DNA of 47,989 nucleotides from Riemerella anatipestifer (GTDB lineage: Bacteria; Bacteroidota; Bacteroidia; Flavobacteriales; Weeksellaceae), in contig NZ_QXHU01000003.1 of the NCBI RefSeq assembly GCF_009663465.1, forward strand, positions 244,831-292,819, read 5' to 3'. The translations under genes and the position numbers were made by a program. Below, in pieces: positions 17,333-26,565 of this stretch (the stretch's first letter is position 1; each line of letters opens with the position of its first letter). The notes below the pieces were generated by a model. It searched no databases and was not told the origin of the DNA. It was given only the letters and a program-made list of their open reading frames with translations.

Positions 17333-18331
17333 ATGCGTAATATTTTGTTTATTATAAGTTTAGGAGCTGTTGTAGTTTCCTGTGGCACTCAACAAAAAAT
17401 AGTTGCACCCCAACCAAAATTAGACTCAAAAACTACAAATGCTTCTCAAAAACCCCAAATAGAACAGTCTACTAAGGGAGATTTTTATTACAAAACTAAT
17501 ATTGGCGATATTACAAAAAATGATAATACTATTAGCTATGGTTCTGTAGTTACGGCTAAACCTAAAGGATATAAGGTGAATTATGAGAATTTCCCATCTG
17601 TAGCTCAGAATTTTAGGCAGCGTTTTCTTATTCTTCATTATACAGCTCTTGATAACGAGACATCAGTACGAGTACTTACTCAAAGAGGTGTGAGTGCCCA
17701 CTATCTTGTAAGTGATTTACCTGACGATGACATTTGGCAACTTGTTGATGAAAATAAAAGAGCCTACCATGCAGGTATTAGCTTTTGGAGAAATACCACC
17801 GAAATGAATGATAATTCCATAGGGATAGAAATTGTTAATAAGGGTTATACTACTGGGACAGCAGGAGAAAAAGTATTTTATCCATTTCCTGAACATCAGT
17901 TTAAGAAAGTAGCTGCTTTGGCAAAAGATATTGTAGAGCGTTATAATATTCCTCCAACTCAAATTTTAGCCCACTCTGATATTGCGCCAACTAGAAAACA
18001 AGACCCAGGACCATTCTTCCCTTGGAAACGACTTTATGACGAGTATAATGTGGGAATGTGGTACGATAATTCTACCAAGCAAAACTTTTATGAAACCGCA
18101 TTGAGCGATTTGGAATTTAATTATAATAATTATGCCTTTATTTCAAAAGTTCAGAACACTTTGAGAAGTTTCGGTTATGATATTACTCCTACTGGAACTT
18201 GGGACAAATCTTCCCAAAAGGTTATAGAGGCATTTCAATACCATTTTCGTCCAGAACAATGTGATGGTATTTTAGACGCTGAGACTTGGGCAATATTACA
18301 AGCCCTTATAGTAAAATATCCAGGCAAGTAG
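17333..18331 (+). CDS. N-acetylmuramoyl-L-alanine amidase lipoprotein with peptidoglycan-binding domain
   Basis: A 332-residue protein that cleaves the amide bond between MurNAc and L-Ala in peptidoglycan or its fragments. The N-terminus is a lipoprotein signal (ISLGAVVVSC). Residues ~95-240 are an Amidase_2 (AmpD/AmiD-like) domain: 'LILHYTALDNETSVRVLT' with a zinc-ligand His, 'HYLVS', 'HAGIS' and 'ILAHSDIAPTRKQDPGPFFPW' with the other ligand. Residues ~265-330 form a peptidoglycan-binding domain ('KVQNTLRSFGYDITPTGTWD...FQYHF'). This resembles outer-membrane AmiD of other bacteria in build. Confidence 0.9.
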   Translation: MRNILFIISLGAVVVSCGTQQKIVAPQPKLDSKTTNASQKPQIEQSTKGDFYYKTNIGDITKNDNTISYGSVVTAKPKGYKVNYENFPSVAQNFRQRFLILHYTALDNETSVRVLTQRGVSAHYLVSDLPDDDIWQLVDENKRAYHAGISFWRNTTEMNDNSIGIEIVNKGYTTGTAGEKVFYPFPEHQFKKVAALAKDIVERYNIPPTQILAHSDIAPTRKQDPGPFFPWKRLYDEYNVGMWYDNSTKQNFYETALSDLEFNYNNYAFISKVQNTLRSFGYDITPTGTWDKSSQKVIEAFQYHFRPEQCDGILDAETWAILQALIVKYPGK

Positions 18332-18350
18332 TAATATTCCTGCAATAATT

Positions 18351-18992
18351 GTGAAAATAGTTTCTCAAATATATTTTGGAATAATTATACTAGTTCTTAT
18401 TTTAGAAGCTTGTAAAGATTGTTCTGCTCCAAAAGGGTTCTACATCTCTAAAACAACGCCAACAATTAAAGATACTTATCAAATCAAAAGATTGAATGAT
18501 AGTTTAGAGTATAAATTTAGTTACTCGGATATTATTTCACCTAATAGGGATAAAAGAAGTACAGATGTTGTTATGACAATTTTTGAAAATGATACACTCT
18601 CAGAATTCCGAAAACTAAAAGCATATTCTGCTTTTGATGAGACACATTTTGAAGATGAAAATAATGAGTTACAATCCCAAAAAAACGATACGCTACTTGT
18701 CTATATAGATGACTTCAATGGTTATGATTCAAAAGGAGTTAAAATAAAAATTTTTAAAAATTTTTATAAAATTGAGCATCTAGTACGTTCTGATATTATA
18801 TATAGAGAAAAGCCTTTCGAAAAAACAATAGTAAAATCTACATATTTAGAACTTGACAAAGATAAGTATTCTGTTAATGATTCAATTTATGGCAAAATAA
18901 AATGTGAATACAACTACACAAGAGGAACTACCAAACAAAGTATAAAACTTTCAGGTTTTTTTAGAACAAAAGTTAAACAAAACTTATTTTAA
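18351..18992 (+). CDS. Hypothetical lipoprotein
   Basis: A 213-residue protein beginning at GTG (18351), 19 bases after the amidase gene. The N-terminus has a hydrophobic run ending in LILEAC, a plausible lipobox. The rest is polar and beta-rich ('DSLEYKFSYSDIISPNRDKRSTDVV', 'YGKIKCEYNYTRGTTKQS') with no motif I recognise. GC is very low. It may be an accessory gene of the amidase, but nothing in the sequence gives a function. Confidence 0.65.
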   Translation: MKIVSQIYFGIIILVLILEACKDCSAPKGFYISKTTPTIKDTYQIKRLNDSLEYKFSYSDIISPNRDKRSTDVVMTIFENDTLSEFRKLKAYSAFDETHFEDENNELQSQKNDTLLVYIDDFNGYDSKGVKIKIFKNFYKIEHLVRSDIIYREKPFEKTIVKSTYLELDKDKYSVNDSIYGKIKCEYNYTRGTTKQSIKLSGFFRTKVKQNLF

Positions 18993-19168
18993 AATACTAT
19001 ATAGTAACATAGCATTTGCAAAGGGATTAGTTGTATTTAGCCATTTACGCTTTTCCTTATTTTTAACAATACAAAAAAGGCATTCACGAGGGGGGTAGTT
19101 GAAATTGAACTTTTCAGCCCAATTTAGCCCACTGCCCGCAAATACTTTTTCTAGAATTTGACTCTGAT

Positions 19169-19984
19169 TTAAACCAAAGTCAAATTCCATTTTTCTATCA
19201 TTTCAGAGAAACGAGAGTTAGGAAATGCCTTATTCCTAATCTTACTTACAGAGAAGATACCTTTCTCATCAGAAATCATCAAAATTTCATTAGCTTTTTG
19301 GCTTTCAAAAGCAATCATTTCTACTTGCTCTATTTCCGCTAAACGATTTTTATGAATATAGGTAATAAAGCTTTCCATCAATGGCGAAATATACGCTCCT
19401 TCCGTTTGCTTAGGTATTTTAATTGTGTTGCCTTCTAAAAATAAAAGATTACCATAAATACTTCTAGCAATACGCTTATTAGGATTGAGTAGAATAACGT
19501 CATCTAAATCATTCTCTTGAGCATAAATTTCAGCATAGATATTTTCTGGACAATGCGTATGTATATTGCTTAAAATATGTGTATTAACACTTATTTCTTT
19601 AATGATATCTAGCTCTATCCCTTTCTTGACTTGAAACAAATCATCTTCTCTAACCACCTCATAAACAAAATGAACAGGTGTTTTAGCTGAAAAAAATGTT
19701 TCGTTTTTTCTAAACACTAATACTTTGATACAACCTCTGTCAAATGAAAGGTCTTGGATAGCTTGAGAAAAAATATCTGTAAAAAATTCTAAAGTAAAAC
19801 TCAATGGAATATTCATTCTCATTTTTCTCATAGAAGACATTAGAAAGAAATAGACATCTTCTGCCAATATCATTTTTTTATTCTTGAAAAAAAAGTGAAC
19901 CTTTACTGCATCTCCATTCATAAAAGCTCTATTAGCATAGGCTAACGATTGTTCTTGAGAAAGCAAATTGCCATCTAAATACAT
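19169..19984 (-). CDS. Degenerate class IV aminotransferase-like (PabC-like) protein
   Basis: A 271-residue protein with the D-amino-acid/branched-chain aminotransferase-4-amino-4-deoxychorismate lyase fold: 'YLDGNLLS...YANRAFMNGDAVKVHFF' at the start and 'LNPNKRIARSIYGNLLFLEGNTI' in the second half. At the place of the PLP-binding Lys (xxxK in PabC 'GLKHLNR') it has 'LSNIHTHCPENIY', with His142 and no Lys, and the usual 'E..xxNLF' glutamate is also replaced. So it is unlikely to be an ordinary PLP aminotransferase. It follows the START-like gene by 75 bases on the same strand. Confidence 0.8.
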   Translation of the reverse strand: MYLDGNLLSQEQSLAYANRAFMNGDAVKVHFFFKNKKMILAEDVYFFLMSSMRKMRMNIPLSFTLEFFTDIFSQAIQDLSFDRGCIKVLVFRKNETFFSAKTPVHFVYEVVREDDLFQVKKGIELDIIKEISVNTHILSNIHTHCPENIYAEIYAQENDLDDVILLNPNKRIARSIYGNLLFLEGNTIKIPKQTEGAYISPLMESFITYIHKNRLAEIEQVEMIAFESQKANEILMISDEKGIFSVSKIRNKAFPNSRFSEMIEKWNLTLV

Positions 19985-20059
19985 ATTATTTTATTTTATG
20001 GTAAAAGAAAAAATGAACGATAAAAAATCGCTCATTATAATTCGTTAAACATTAAAAGA

Positions 20060-20446
20060 TTAAGCGGCACCTAGCTTTATTCTTAAATTTTCTATAAGAT
20101 TTTCCCAATACAGACGGTTTTCTTCTTCGTCGCCTTTTTCACAAAAATCTGTAATATTGAGGGATAAATCCTCTGTAATTTCATCTATTACAATAGACAT
20201 TTCAAAGAAACTTTTAGTGCCTTCATCTTCTTCCCATCTAAAACGAACAAAACTTTCTGGCTTATATCTTATAAGTGTTGCCTTTTCAGCAGGGCCACCG
20301 CCCCAACTGAAATAAAAATCATCTCCTCTCTCCTCAACCTCATCTGCAAACCATTCTGCCAAACCTTCTGCTGTTGCTAGATATTCATACAAAATCTCTG
20401 ATAAGCAATGCATTGCAAACTCGTAAGTTACCTTATGTTTCGCCAT
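20060..20446 (-). CDS. START-like/AHSA1-type protein
   Basis: A small (about 128-residue) helix-grip protein. I chose the ATG at 20446 (MAKHKVTYEF...) over the in-frame ATG at 20500, because homologues start there. The pattern 'LYEYLATAEGLAEWFADEV...FSWGGGPAEKATLIRYKPESFVRFRW' is of the AHSA1/START-like type used to bind lipids or hydrophobic ligands. It is the upstream gene of the class IV aminotransferase-like gene; the pairing suggests a shared job that I cannot name. Confidence 0.8.
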   Translation of the reverse strand: MAKHKVTYEFAMHCLSEILYEYLATAEGLAEWFADEVEERGDDFYFSWGGGPAEKATLIRYKPESFVRFRWEEDEGTKSFFEMSIVIDEITEDLSLNITDFCEKGDEEENRLYWENLIENLRIKLGAA

Positions 20447-20618
20447 AATATTATCGTCTTTTATAAAGTCCTGCAATATAGAAATTATTTTTTTATTCAC
20501 AAGATTTTTAATATTAGATTTTTAATAATTATGATTTTTTTTAGGTTTACTTCTTATTATTGTATGATTCGGTACTATCGTTTTTCATAAATTTGCAGAT
20601 ATTATTCAATTCAAAAAA

Positions 20619-22553
20619 ATGCTAAAACATCTCCGCACTAGAGAAATAGGAACACTACTATACAGAATTTTACTTGCCTTTGTTTTCTTTCAAATCGCAA
20701 GATTACTTTTTTGGATTTTCAATAAAGATTTAATAAAAATCGAGAGTCTTTCCCAATACTTAAAATTGTCGTATTACGGAACTGCGTTTGATACTACGGC
20801 AATATTGTATGTTAATTCGTTATTTATACTGCTAAGCCTTATTCCGCTCACCATCAATACTAAAAAAGGATATCAAAAATTACTCTTTTGGGTATATTTT
20901 GTTACCAATGGTATTGCCTACTCTATGAATTTTGGAGATTTTGTCTATTACCGATTTAGTCAGTCTAGATTAACTTCTGCAGTGCTAGATGTGGTAGAAC
21001 ACGAGTCTAATCTTTTAAAAGTATTTGGAGTTTCTTTAATAGAAACTCCATTGATTCCTTTGTTTTTTGTTGTTTTATTAGCGGTATGGATATGGCTTTA
21101 TAAAAAAGTAAATATACCTTACCAAAAACCTCAAAAATTACCAGCTTATTTTATCGGTTCTATTGTAACTTTGTGTGTGATAGCTACACTTACGGTGGGT
21201 GGTATAAGAGGTGATTTTAAACACAGTACCCGACCTATCAACTTGGTAGATGCTAATAGACATACGGAAAACCCAATTCACGCTAATGTTGTGCTTAATA
21301 GCACTTTTTCGTTTTTGAGAACTTTAGGTTCTAACAACTTTAAAGAGGTTCATTTTGTGGAGGAAAACTTTATTAAAGAGCATATAAAACCTTATAAATT
21401 ATACCAAAGAGATGCGCCTAAAGAAAGGCCAAATATTGTGATTTTTATTGTAGAAAGTTTTGGTAAAGAATATTCTGGTGCATTTAATAGTTCTAGTAAA
21501 ATCAAAGACTATGTTTCTTACACTCCTTTTATAGATAGCTTAGCGAAAGAAAGTCTTATTTTTACCAATACTTTCGCTAACGGAAGGCAATCTATACACG
21601 GTATGAGTAGTATTTTAGCAGGTATTCCAAGCCTGAAAGATGCGTTCACCAGCTCACCATATTCTAATCAAAAAATACAGTCTATTGTATCTGTGTGTAA
21701 CGAATTAGGATACGACACTTCCTTCTACCACGGTGCGCCTAATGGTTCTATGGGCTTTTTGGGATTTGGGAATATCCTTGGGTTTCAAAAATATTATGGC
21801 AAAACCGAATATAATAATGATGATGATTTTGATGGTATGTGGGCAATTTGGGACGAACCTTTTTTACAATATTTTGCTAAAAATGTGCAGAAAAAAAGTC
21901 CAGAAAAACCCTTTATGGCAACTGTATTCACGGCATCATCTCATCACCCTTTTAAAATCCCTGAAAAATACAATGGGAAATTTAAAAAAGGGCATATCCC
22001 AATGCACGAACCTATACAATATACCGATTATGCCATAAAAAAATACTTCGAAACGGCTAAAAAGCAACCTTGGTTTCAGAATACCATTTTCGTAATCACA
22101 GGGGATCATACCAATCAAACGTTCTACCCAGAGTACGAAAAGGCGATGAACCGATTTGCACTTCCCCTCATTTTCTACTCTCCTAATCCTAAATATAACC
22201 TAAAAGGAATAGATGAAAGATTAGCACAGCAGTCTGATATCTACCCTACATTAGCCGATATAATAGCTTATAACAAACCTATAAGAAGTTGGGGAAGAAG
22301 TTTAGTTTCTCCTAAAAATGAAGAAGCTATCATTATAAATTCAGATGGAATACAGGAACAATTTATTATTGGCAATTACATTTATCTTTTCAATGGTAAA
22401 GATATTATAGGCATCTACGACAAAACCGATTTAGGGTTAGAAAACAATCTTATAAGCAAGGTTAGTTCGACTGAAATAGATTATGGTAAAAAACTCTGCA
22501 AAGCGTGGTATCAAGACTATATGTATAGAGTTATCAATAGAAAGCTAAACTAA
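20619..22553 (+). CDS. LTA synthase family phosphoglycerol transferase (sulfatase fold)
   Basis: A 644-residue membrane protein. The first ~200 residues have about five hydrophobic helices ('ILLAFVFFQIARLLFWIF', 'LFVVLLAVWIWLYK'). The outer domain begins 'RPNIVIFIVESFGKEYSGAF', carries 'NTFANGRQSIHGMSSILAGIPSL' (nucleophile region) and 'VFTASSHHPFKIP', and ends with 'FVITGDHTNQTF', all as in LtaS/MdoB enzymes. In Gram-negatives such proteins transfer phosphoglycerol or phosphoethanolamine to glycans or lipids; here the acceptor is unknown. Confidence 0.9.
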   Translation: MLKHLRTREIGTLLYRILLAFVFFQIARLLFWIFNKDLIKIESLSQYLKLSYYGTAFDTTAILYVNSLFILLSLIPLTINTKKGYQKLLFWVYFVTNGIAYSMNFGDFVYYRFSQSRLTSAVLDVVEHESNLLKVFGVSLIETPLIPLFFVVLLAVWIWLYKKVNIPYQKPQKLPAYFIGSIVTLCVIATLTVGGIRGDFKHSTRPINLVDANRHTENPIHANVVLNSTFSFLRTLGSNNFKEVHFVEENFIKEHIKPYKLYQRDAPKERPNIVIFIVESFGKEYSGAFNSSSKIKDYVSYTPFIDSLAKESLIFTNTFANGRQSIHGMSSILAGIPSLKDAFTSSPYSNQKIQSIVSVCNELGYDTSFYHGAPNGSMGFLGFGNILGFQKYYGKTEYNNDDDFDGMWAIWDEPFLQYFAKNVQKKSPEKPFMATVFTASSHHPFKIPEKYNGKFKKGHIPMHEPIQYTDYAIKKYFETAKKQPWFQNTIFVITGDHTNQTFYPEYEKAMNRFALPLIFYSPNPKYNLKGIDERLAQQSDIYPTLADIIAYNKPIRSWGRSLVSPKNEEAIIINSDGIQEQFIIGNYIYLFNGKDIIGIYDKTDLGLENNLISKVSSTEIDYGKKLCKAWYQDYMYRVINRKLN

Positions 22554-22618
22554 ATACCGTTTAATTTTTTTTAACAATATAAAATATTGTTTTATATGTG
22601 TAAAAACGGAATGTTATA

Positions 22619-22648
22619 TTGTTTGTTTAATTAAATTTTATATCTTTA
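22619..22648 (+). promoter_or_regulatory. Promoter of the DUF2147 gene
   Basis: TTG at 22619 and TATCTTTA at 22641 with 19 bases between, close to the Bacteroidota consensus (TTTG, ~19, TAnnTTTG). The ATG follows at 22674. Confidence 0.6.
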
Positions 22649-22673
22649 ACCCATATTTAAATTTAATAAAGCT

Positions 22674-23093
22674 ATGAAAAAATTAATGTTTGCCACTATG
22701 GCTCTAATGTTTAGTGTGATGTCCTATGCTCAAATAGAAGGAAAATGGAAAACTATTGATGATGAAACAGGACAAGCTAAATCTATTGTAGAAATTTTCA
22801 AAAAGTCTGATGGAAAATACTATGGCAAAGTAGTACAGCTACTTATCAAGCCTGCTGACCCTAACTGCTCTTTATGTAAAGATGATAGAAAAGGAAAACC
22901 TATTTTGGGGATGGAAGTCATTAGAGGCATTAAAAAAGATGGTAATACCTTTGACGGAGGAACTATTACTAACCCAAAAAACGGAAAGGTTTACAAATGT
23001 TCTATCGAAAGAGAAGGTAATAAGCTAAATGTAAGAGGTTATATAGGTATTTCTATAGCTGGACGTACTCAAGTTTGGCATAAAGTGGACTAG
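22674..23093 (+). CDS. DUF2147 secreted protein
   Basis: A 139-residue protein with a Sec signal (KLMFATMALMFSVMSYA|Q). The mature part 'IEGKWKTIDDETGQAKSIVEIFKKSDGKYYGKVVQLL' and 'CKDDRKGKPILGMEVIRGIKKDGNTFDGGTITNPKNGKVY' are characteristic of DUF2147, a beta-barrel or lipocalin-like domain. It is periplasmic with unknown ligand. It is monocistronic, with a terminator downstream. Confidence 0.88.
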   Translation: MKKLMFATMALMFSVMSYAQIEGKWKTIDDETGQAKSIVEIFKKSDGKYYGKVVQLLIKPADPNCSLCKDDRKGKPILGMEVIRGIKKDGNTFDGGTITNPKNGKVYKCSIEREGNKLNVRGYIGISIAGRTQVWHKVD

Positions 23094-23166
23094 AAAAAGT
23101 AATCCCTTATGGTAAATTTCATTACTTAAATCGGAGGACTATCCAAATTCCTATGGTTTCTTAGAA

Positions 23167-23200
23167 AAAAGATGGTACTTATTTAGTACCATCTTTTATA
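23167..23200. terminator. Bidirectional intrinsic terminator
   Basis: A perfect 13-bp stem AAAAGATGGTACT / AGTACCATCTTTT (23167-23179, 23185-23197), between the converging DUF2147 and beta-barrel genes. Confidence 0.9.
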
Positions 23201-23221
23201 GCTCTAAAATAAAGTATCATT

Positions 23222-23971
23222 CTAAAACCTATACCCTATTGAGAATCCACTTCTAACCCCTGCCCAAGGACCACTTACTTTAACATTAGCTCCATTAGCG
23301 TTAGTAGTTACACTATAATCAATCAAAGGAACTTTTAAATCATTTAACTCTTTTTCTAAACCTTTTTGTTCTTGTTCGTTTAAAGTTTTATTAACCGTTG
23401 TTCCCTGTAAATCTCCTTTGGAAGCGCCATAATGAGCTCCTACAATCCACCAATCTAATACCCAATCTTTCTTTTTACCTAAGAACCACTGAGTTCCTAT
23501 CATCAATCCAGCAGAATGAGCATTAACTTTACCTTGCACATTCACAGGTATATTCTGCTTATTCTGATCTTCTATATTTACCGTAATATCCCCAATACTA
23601 ACATTGGTATATCTATAGTATGGTGCCAAATAAAATCCTTTACCATAACCTTTACCTAGATAAAACCTTCCTTCCAATGTAAATGCTGTTGTAGATAATT
23701 TAGCCTCATTTATAGATTCATCAAGTTTAAACTGTTTTGAATAAGGAATATTCCCTTTCGGCACAAGATTAAGTCCTCCAGAAACCGAAAACCACTTGTT
23801 TATAGGACGTTCATAAGTGATATTAAAATTTCTAAACAACAATCCTGTTACATTGGTTTTCAAAATATTCATTTTTTCTATGGTAGGAACCTCCTCCGTT
23901 TTAACCACATTTTCTTGTGAAAACATAACTGAACTCGCCACCAAAGTGGATAACATAAATAGTTTTTTCAT
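23222..23971 (-). CDS. Outer membrane beta-barrel protein (DUF3575-like)
   Basis: A 249-residue protein with signal peptide (MKKLFMLSTLVASSVMFSQ). It then has alternating beta-strands ('LLFRNFNITYERPINKWFSVSGGLNLVPKG', 'GRFYLGKGYGKGFYLAPYYRYTNVS') and ends in '..GVRSGFSIGYRF', the aromatic terminus needed for Bam insertion. The DUF3575-like assignment is by pattern. It faces the DUF2147 gene and probably has its own promoter between 23972 and 24018. Confidence 0.75.
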   Translation of the reverse strand: MKKLFMLSTLVASSVMFSQENVVKTEEVPTIEKMNILKTNVTGLLFRNFNITYERPINKWFSVSGGLNLVPKGNIPYSKQFKLDESINEAKLSTTAFTLEGRFYLGKGYGKGFYLAPYYRYTNVSIGDITVNIEDQNKQNIPVNVQGKVNAHSAGLMIGTQWFLGKKKDWVLDWWIVGAHYGASKGDLQGTTVNKTLNEQEQKGLEKELNDLKVPLIDYSVTTNANGANVKVSGPWAGVRSGFSIGYRF

Positions 23972-24018
23972 AGTTATTGCAATAATTTATTCACCACAAA
24001 AGTAATAAACTTTACACA

Positions 24019-25029
24019 TTATTTTCTACTTTTAACCCAATTTTTTAAATGAAAATCTATACTTTCCTCAACAGAAATAAATTTGTATTGAAGAAGACTT
24101 TTTATCTTTTCATTAGAAATGAGTATTTTTGAGTTTAAGGCATCAGTATTAGCTTTATTAAACAATTTCAATACTGGCAAAGCCCATCCTATAATTTTAG
24201 ATAGAAAGCACCCTAAACGCCACAAATAAGATGGGAATATTTTAGCCGAAGACAAACCTAACCTTTTACGAACTAAATTAGCGACTTCAATGTAAGTTTT
24301 ATTCTCGGAAATGAGTATAAACCTTTGCCCTGACGATTTAGTTTCTTCCGCAAGAAGTTTTATTGCAATATCAGCAACATCTCTCACATCTACATAGCCA
24401 GTATTCCCCTTAAAACTAAAAGGTAATTTTTTAATATTATCAAATAAAACGCCACTACTCTGTTCCCAATTTCCAGAACCTATAATGACTCCTGGATTTA
24501 TTACCACCACATTCATTCCTTCCGCAGAAGCACGCCAAACTTCCATCTCCGAAAAGTGCTTAGAAATAGCATAGCTAGAATGAGCTAATTTAGGATTAAA
24601 GTTAGATTCTTCATCAATGGGTTGAAACTCATTGGCAGCATCTAGAACAGCGATAGAACTCACATATAAAAACTTCTCTACTTTTTTTTCTTCAGCGATG
24701 TAAAGAAGATTTTTAGTCCCCTGTATATTAGTCTTATACATAGACTTTTTATCCCTAGGATGAAAACTTACCTTTGCCGCGGTATGATAGACTTGCTTAA
24801 CACCGTCTAAAGCCACTCTTAAGGAATCTAAATCCTCAAAATCTACCTCTACCCATTCTATTTTCTGATAATAATAATCTGCTTTATCCGTATAAAAAGA
24901 AAAAATATCTTTCAGTTTTTCTACTTGAGAACCACAACGCTTGGTAGCACGAACCTCTTGCCCTTGCTGAAGAAGTTTTAGAACAATAAGACTTCCCAAA
25001 ATCCCTGTAGCTCCTGTAACTAATACCAT
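24019..25029 (-). CDS. NAD-dependent epimerase/dehydratase family protein (extended SDR)
   Basis: A 336-residue extended short-chain dehydrogenase/reductase. It has the Rossmann motif 'MVLVTGATGILGSLIVLKLL' and the YxxxK active site in 'SSYAISKHFSEMEVW', with Ser in 'YVSSIAVLDA'. The 'PGVIIGSGNWEQSSG' stretch is typical of dihydroflavonol-reductase-like members. It is the last gene of the mscS-pdxJ-hydrolase operon. The substrate is unknown. Confidence 0.88.
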   Translation of the reverse strand: MVLVTGATGILGSLIVLKLLQQGQEVRATKRCGSQVEKLKDIFSFYTDKADYYYQKIEWVEVDFEDLDSLRVALDGVKQVYHTAAKVSFHPRDKKSMYKTNIQGTKNLLYIAEEKKVEKFLYVSSIAVLDAANEFQPIDEESNFNPKLAHSSYAISKHFSEMEVWRASAEGMNVVVINPGVIIGSGNWEQSSGVLFDNIKKLPFSFKGNTGYVDVRDVADIAIKLLAEETKSSGQRFILISENKTYIEVANLVRKRLGLSSAKIFPSYLWRLGCFLSKIIGWALPVLKLFNKANTDALNSKILISNEKIKSLLQYKFISVEESIDFHLKNWVKSRK

Positions 25030-25040
25030 AATTTTCTATA

Positions 25041-25826
25041 TTAAACTAAAAATTCCTTAACTACAGCAGCAAAATCTTTAGGATTTTCGGCTTGTACCCA
25101 ATGTCCTGCATTAGAAATTTTAATAATTTTAGCCTTTGGAAATTGTTGTTTTATCAAGAATTCATCTTGAGGCAAAATATAATTAGACAATGCCCCTCCA
25201 ATGAAAAGCGTTTCTCCCTCAAATACACCAAATTTAACAGCGTTCCCCACAAAATCGCCATATTTTTCTGCTAAAGTAACCAAATTAAACCTCCAATTAA
25301 GTTTTTTAGCTTCCGTCCAATAAAGGTTTTTAGCCAAGAACTGTATTACTGGTTTTTCTTTGATGTATTGAGCCAAATGCTCTTCCACCTCTTGGCGTGT
25401 ACTCACGGTATCAAAATCTACTGTTTGTAATGCTTTAATAATCCCTTGATGATGTGGCGGGTAAGATTTAGGAGCTATATCTACAACAATAAGTCGCTCC
25501 ACTTTTTCGGGATATTTTACGGCAAACTGCATCACCGCCTTCCCTCCGAGAGAATGTCCTAAGAGATTTACTTTCTGTAAATTATGAGCAGACATATAAT
25601 TAAGGATATCCTCTGCCAAATCATCGTGAGACATATTTTCGGAATGAAAACTCTTGCCATGATTTCTTAAATCTATCAAATGGGTTGGCATTACTTCACC
25701 AAAATCTCTCCCAAAGCCACCCCAATTATCTAACATTCCAAATAAACCATGAAATACTAAAAGAGGTATTGCTGATAGATCTCCACCGTATATTTTAGAA
25801 TGTAATATTTCTGTTTGATTCACCAT
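25041..25826 (-). CDS. Alpha/beta hydrolase (YbfF/PldB-like)
   Basis: A 261-residue alpha/beta-fold esterase-like protein. '[18 protein letters not shown]' forms the oxyanion loop, '[13 protein letters not shown]' has the nucleophile Ser, and '[19 protein letters not shown]' carries the catalytic His. This pattern is shared with YbfF-type esterases. It overlaps the pdxJ stop by 7 bases and precedes the SDR gene by 11 bases. Confidence 0.88.
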   Translation of the reverse strand: MVNQTEILHSKIYGGDLSAIPLLVFHGLFGMLDNWGGFGRDFGEVMPTHLIDLRNHGKSFHSENMSHDDLAEDILNYMSAHNLQKVNLLGHSLGGKAVMQFAVKYPEKVERLIVVDIAPKSYPPHHQGIIKALQTVDFDTVSTRQEVEEHLAQYIKEKPVIQFLAKNLYWTEAKKLNWRFNLVTLAEKYGDFVGNAVKFGVFEGETLFIGGALSNYILPQDEFLIKQQFPKAKIIKISNAGHWVQAENPKDFAAVVKEFLV

Positions 25827-26539
25827 TTTGCCAATCTTTTAAGATAACTTTGAATTGTATTTTCTAGTCCCAAATAAAGAGCTTCTGAAATAAGTGCATG
25901 CCCAATAGAGACCTCTAACAAGTTAGGTATTTCATCTGAAAAATACTTCAAGTTTTCTAAACTCAAATCGTGCCCCGCATTGATTCCCAACCCATTATTT
26001 ATCGCTTCTTCTGCTGTTTTGATATAAGGCGATATGGCTTGTTCTCTATTTTTAGTATAACCTTTAGCATAAGCCTCTGTGTAGAGTTCTATCCTATCCG
26101 TGCCTGTTTCCGCTGCATATTTTACCATCTCTGGACTAGGGTCTAAAAAGATAGAAGTTCTTATCCCTTCTGCTTTAAATTCAGCTATAACATTTTTCAA
26201 AAAATCTAAATGCACCTTACAATCCCACCCTGCATTAGAAGTAATGGCATCGTCTGCATCTGGCACTAATGTTACCTGCTCTGGCTTTACCTCCAACACC
26301 ATATCTATAAACGGACGATGAGGATTCCCTTCAATGTTAAACTCGGTAGTTACCAATGGTTTCAAATCGTACACATCTTTTCTTGTAATATGTCTTTCAT
26401 CTGGTCTTGGATGTATGGTAATTCCTTGTGCTCCAAATTTTTGAGCATCTACAGCCACCTGAGTTACACTCGGCACATCGCCACCTCTCGCATTTCTCAG
26501 AGTGGCTATTTTATTTATATTTACGCTTAGTTTTGTCAT
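25820..26539 (-). CDS. pdxJ: Pyridoxine 5'-phosphate synthase
   Basis: PdxJ joins 1-deoxyxylulose 5-phosphate and 1-amino-acetone-3-phosphate to make vitamin B6. I chose the ATG at 26539 ([20 protein letters not shown]); an upstream ATG at 26566 would overlap the mscS stop and adds 9 residues that do not fit. Family motifs are '[14 protein letters not shown]', '[11 protein letters not shown]', '[16 protein letters not shown]' (usual 'LVPE'), '[13 protein letters not shown]' and '[16 protein letters not shown]'. Length, about 239 residues, is normal. Confidence 0.93.
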   Translation of the reverse strand: MTKLSVNINKIATLRNARGGDVPSVTQVAVDAQKFGAQGITIHPRPDERHITRKDVYDLKPLVTTEFNIEGNPHRPFIDMVLEVKPEQVTLVPDADDAITSNAGWDCKVHLDFLKNVIAEFKAEGIRTSIFLDPSPEMVKYAAETGTDRIELYTEAYAKGYTKNREQAISPYIKTAEEAINNGLGINAGHDLSLENLKYFSDEIPNLLEVSIGHALISEALYLGLENTIQSYLKRLAKW

Positions 26540-26565
26540 TATTTTTTTATTATTGATATTTAACA

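Noticed and set aside
18984-19190. 68-aa minus-strand frame at the end of the class IV aminotransferase gene, with a G6 run near 19090
   Set aside because: Overlaps the aminotransferase end by 22 bases, has no recognisable domain or promoter, and its content looks like unselected DNA. A remnant gene cannot be excluded.
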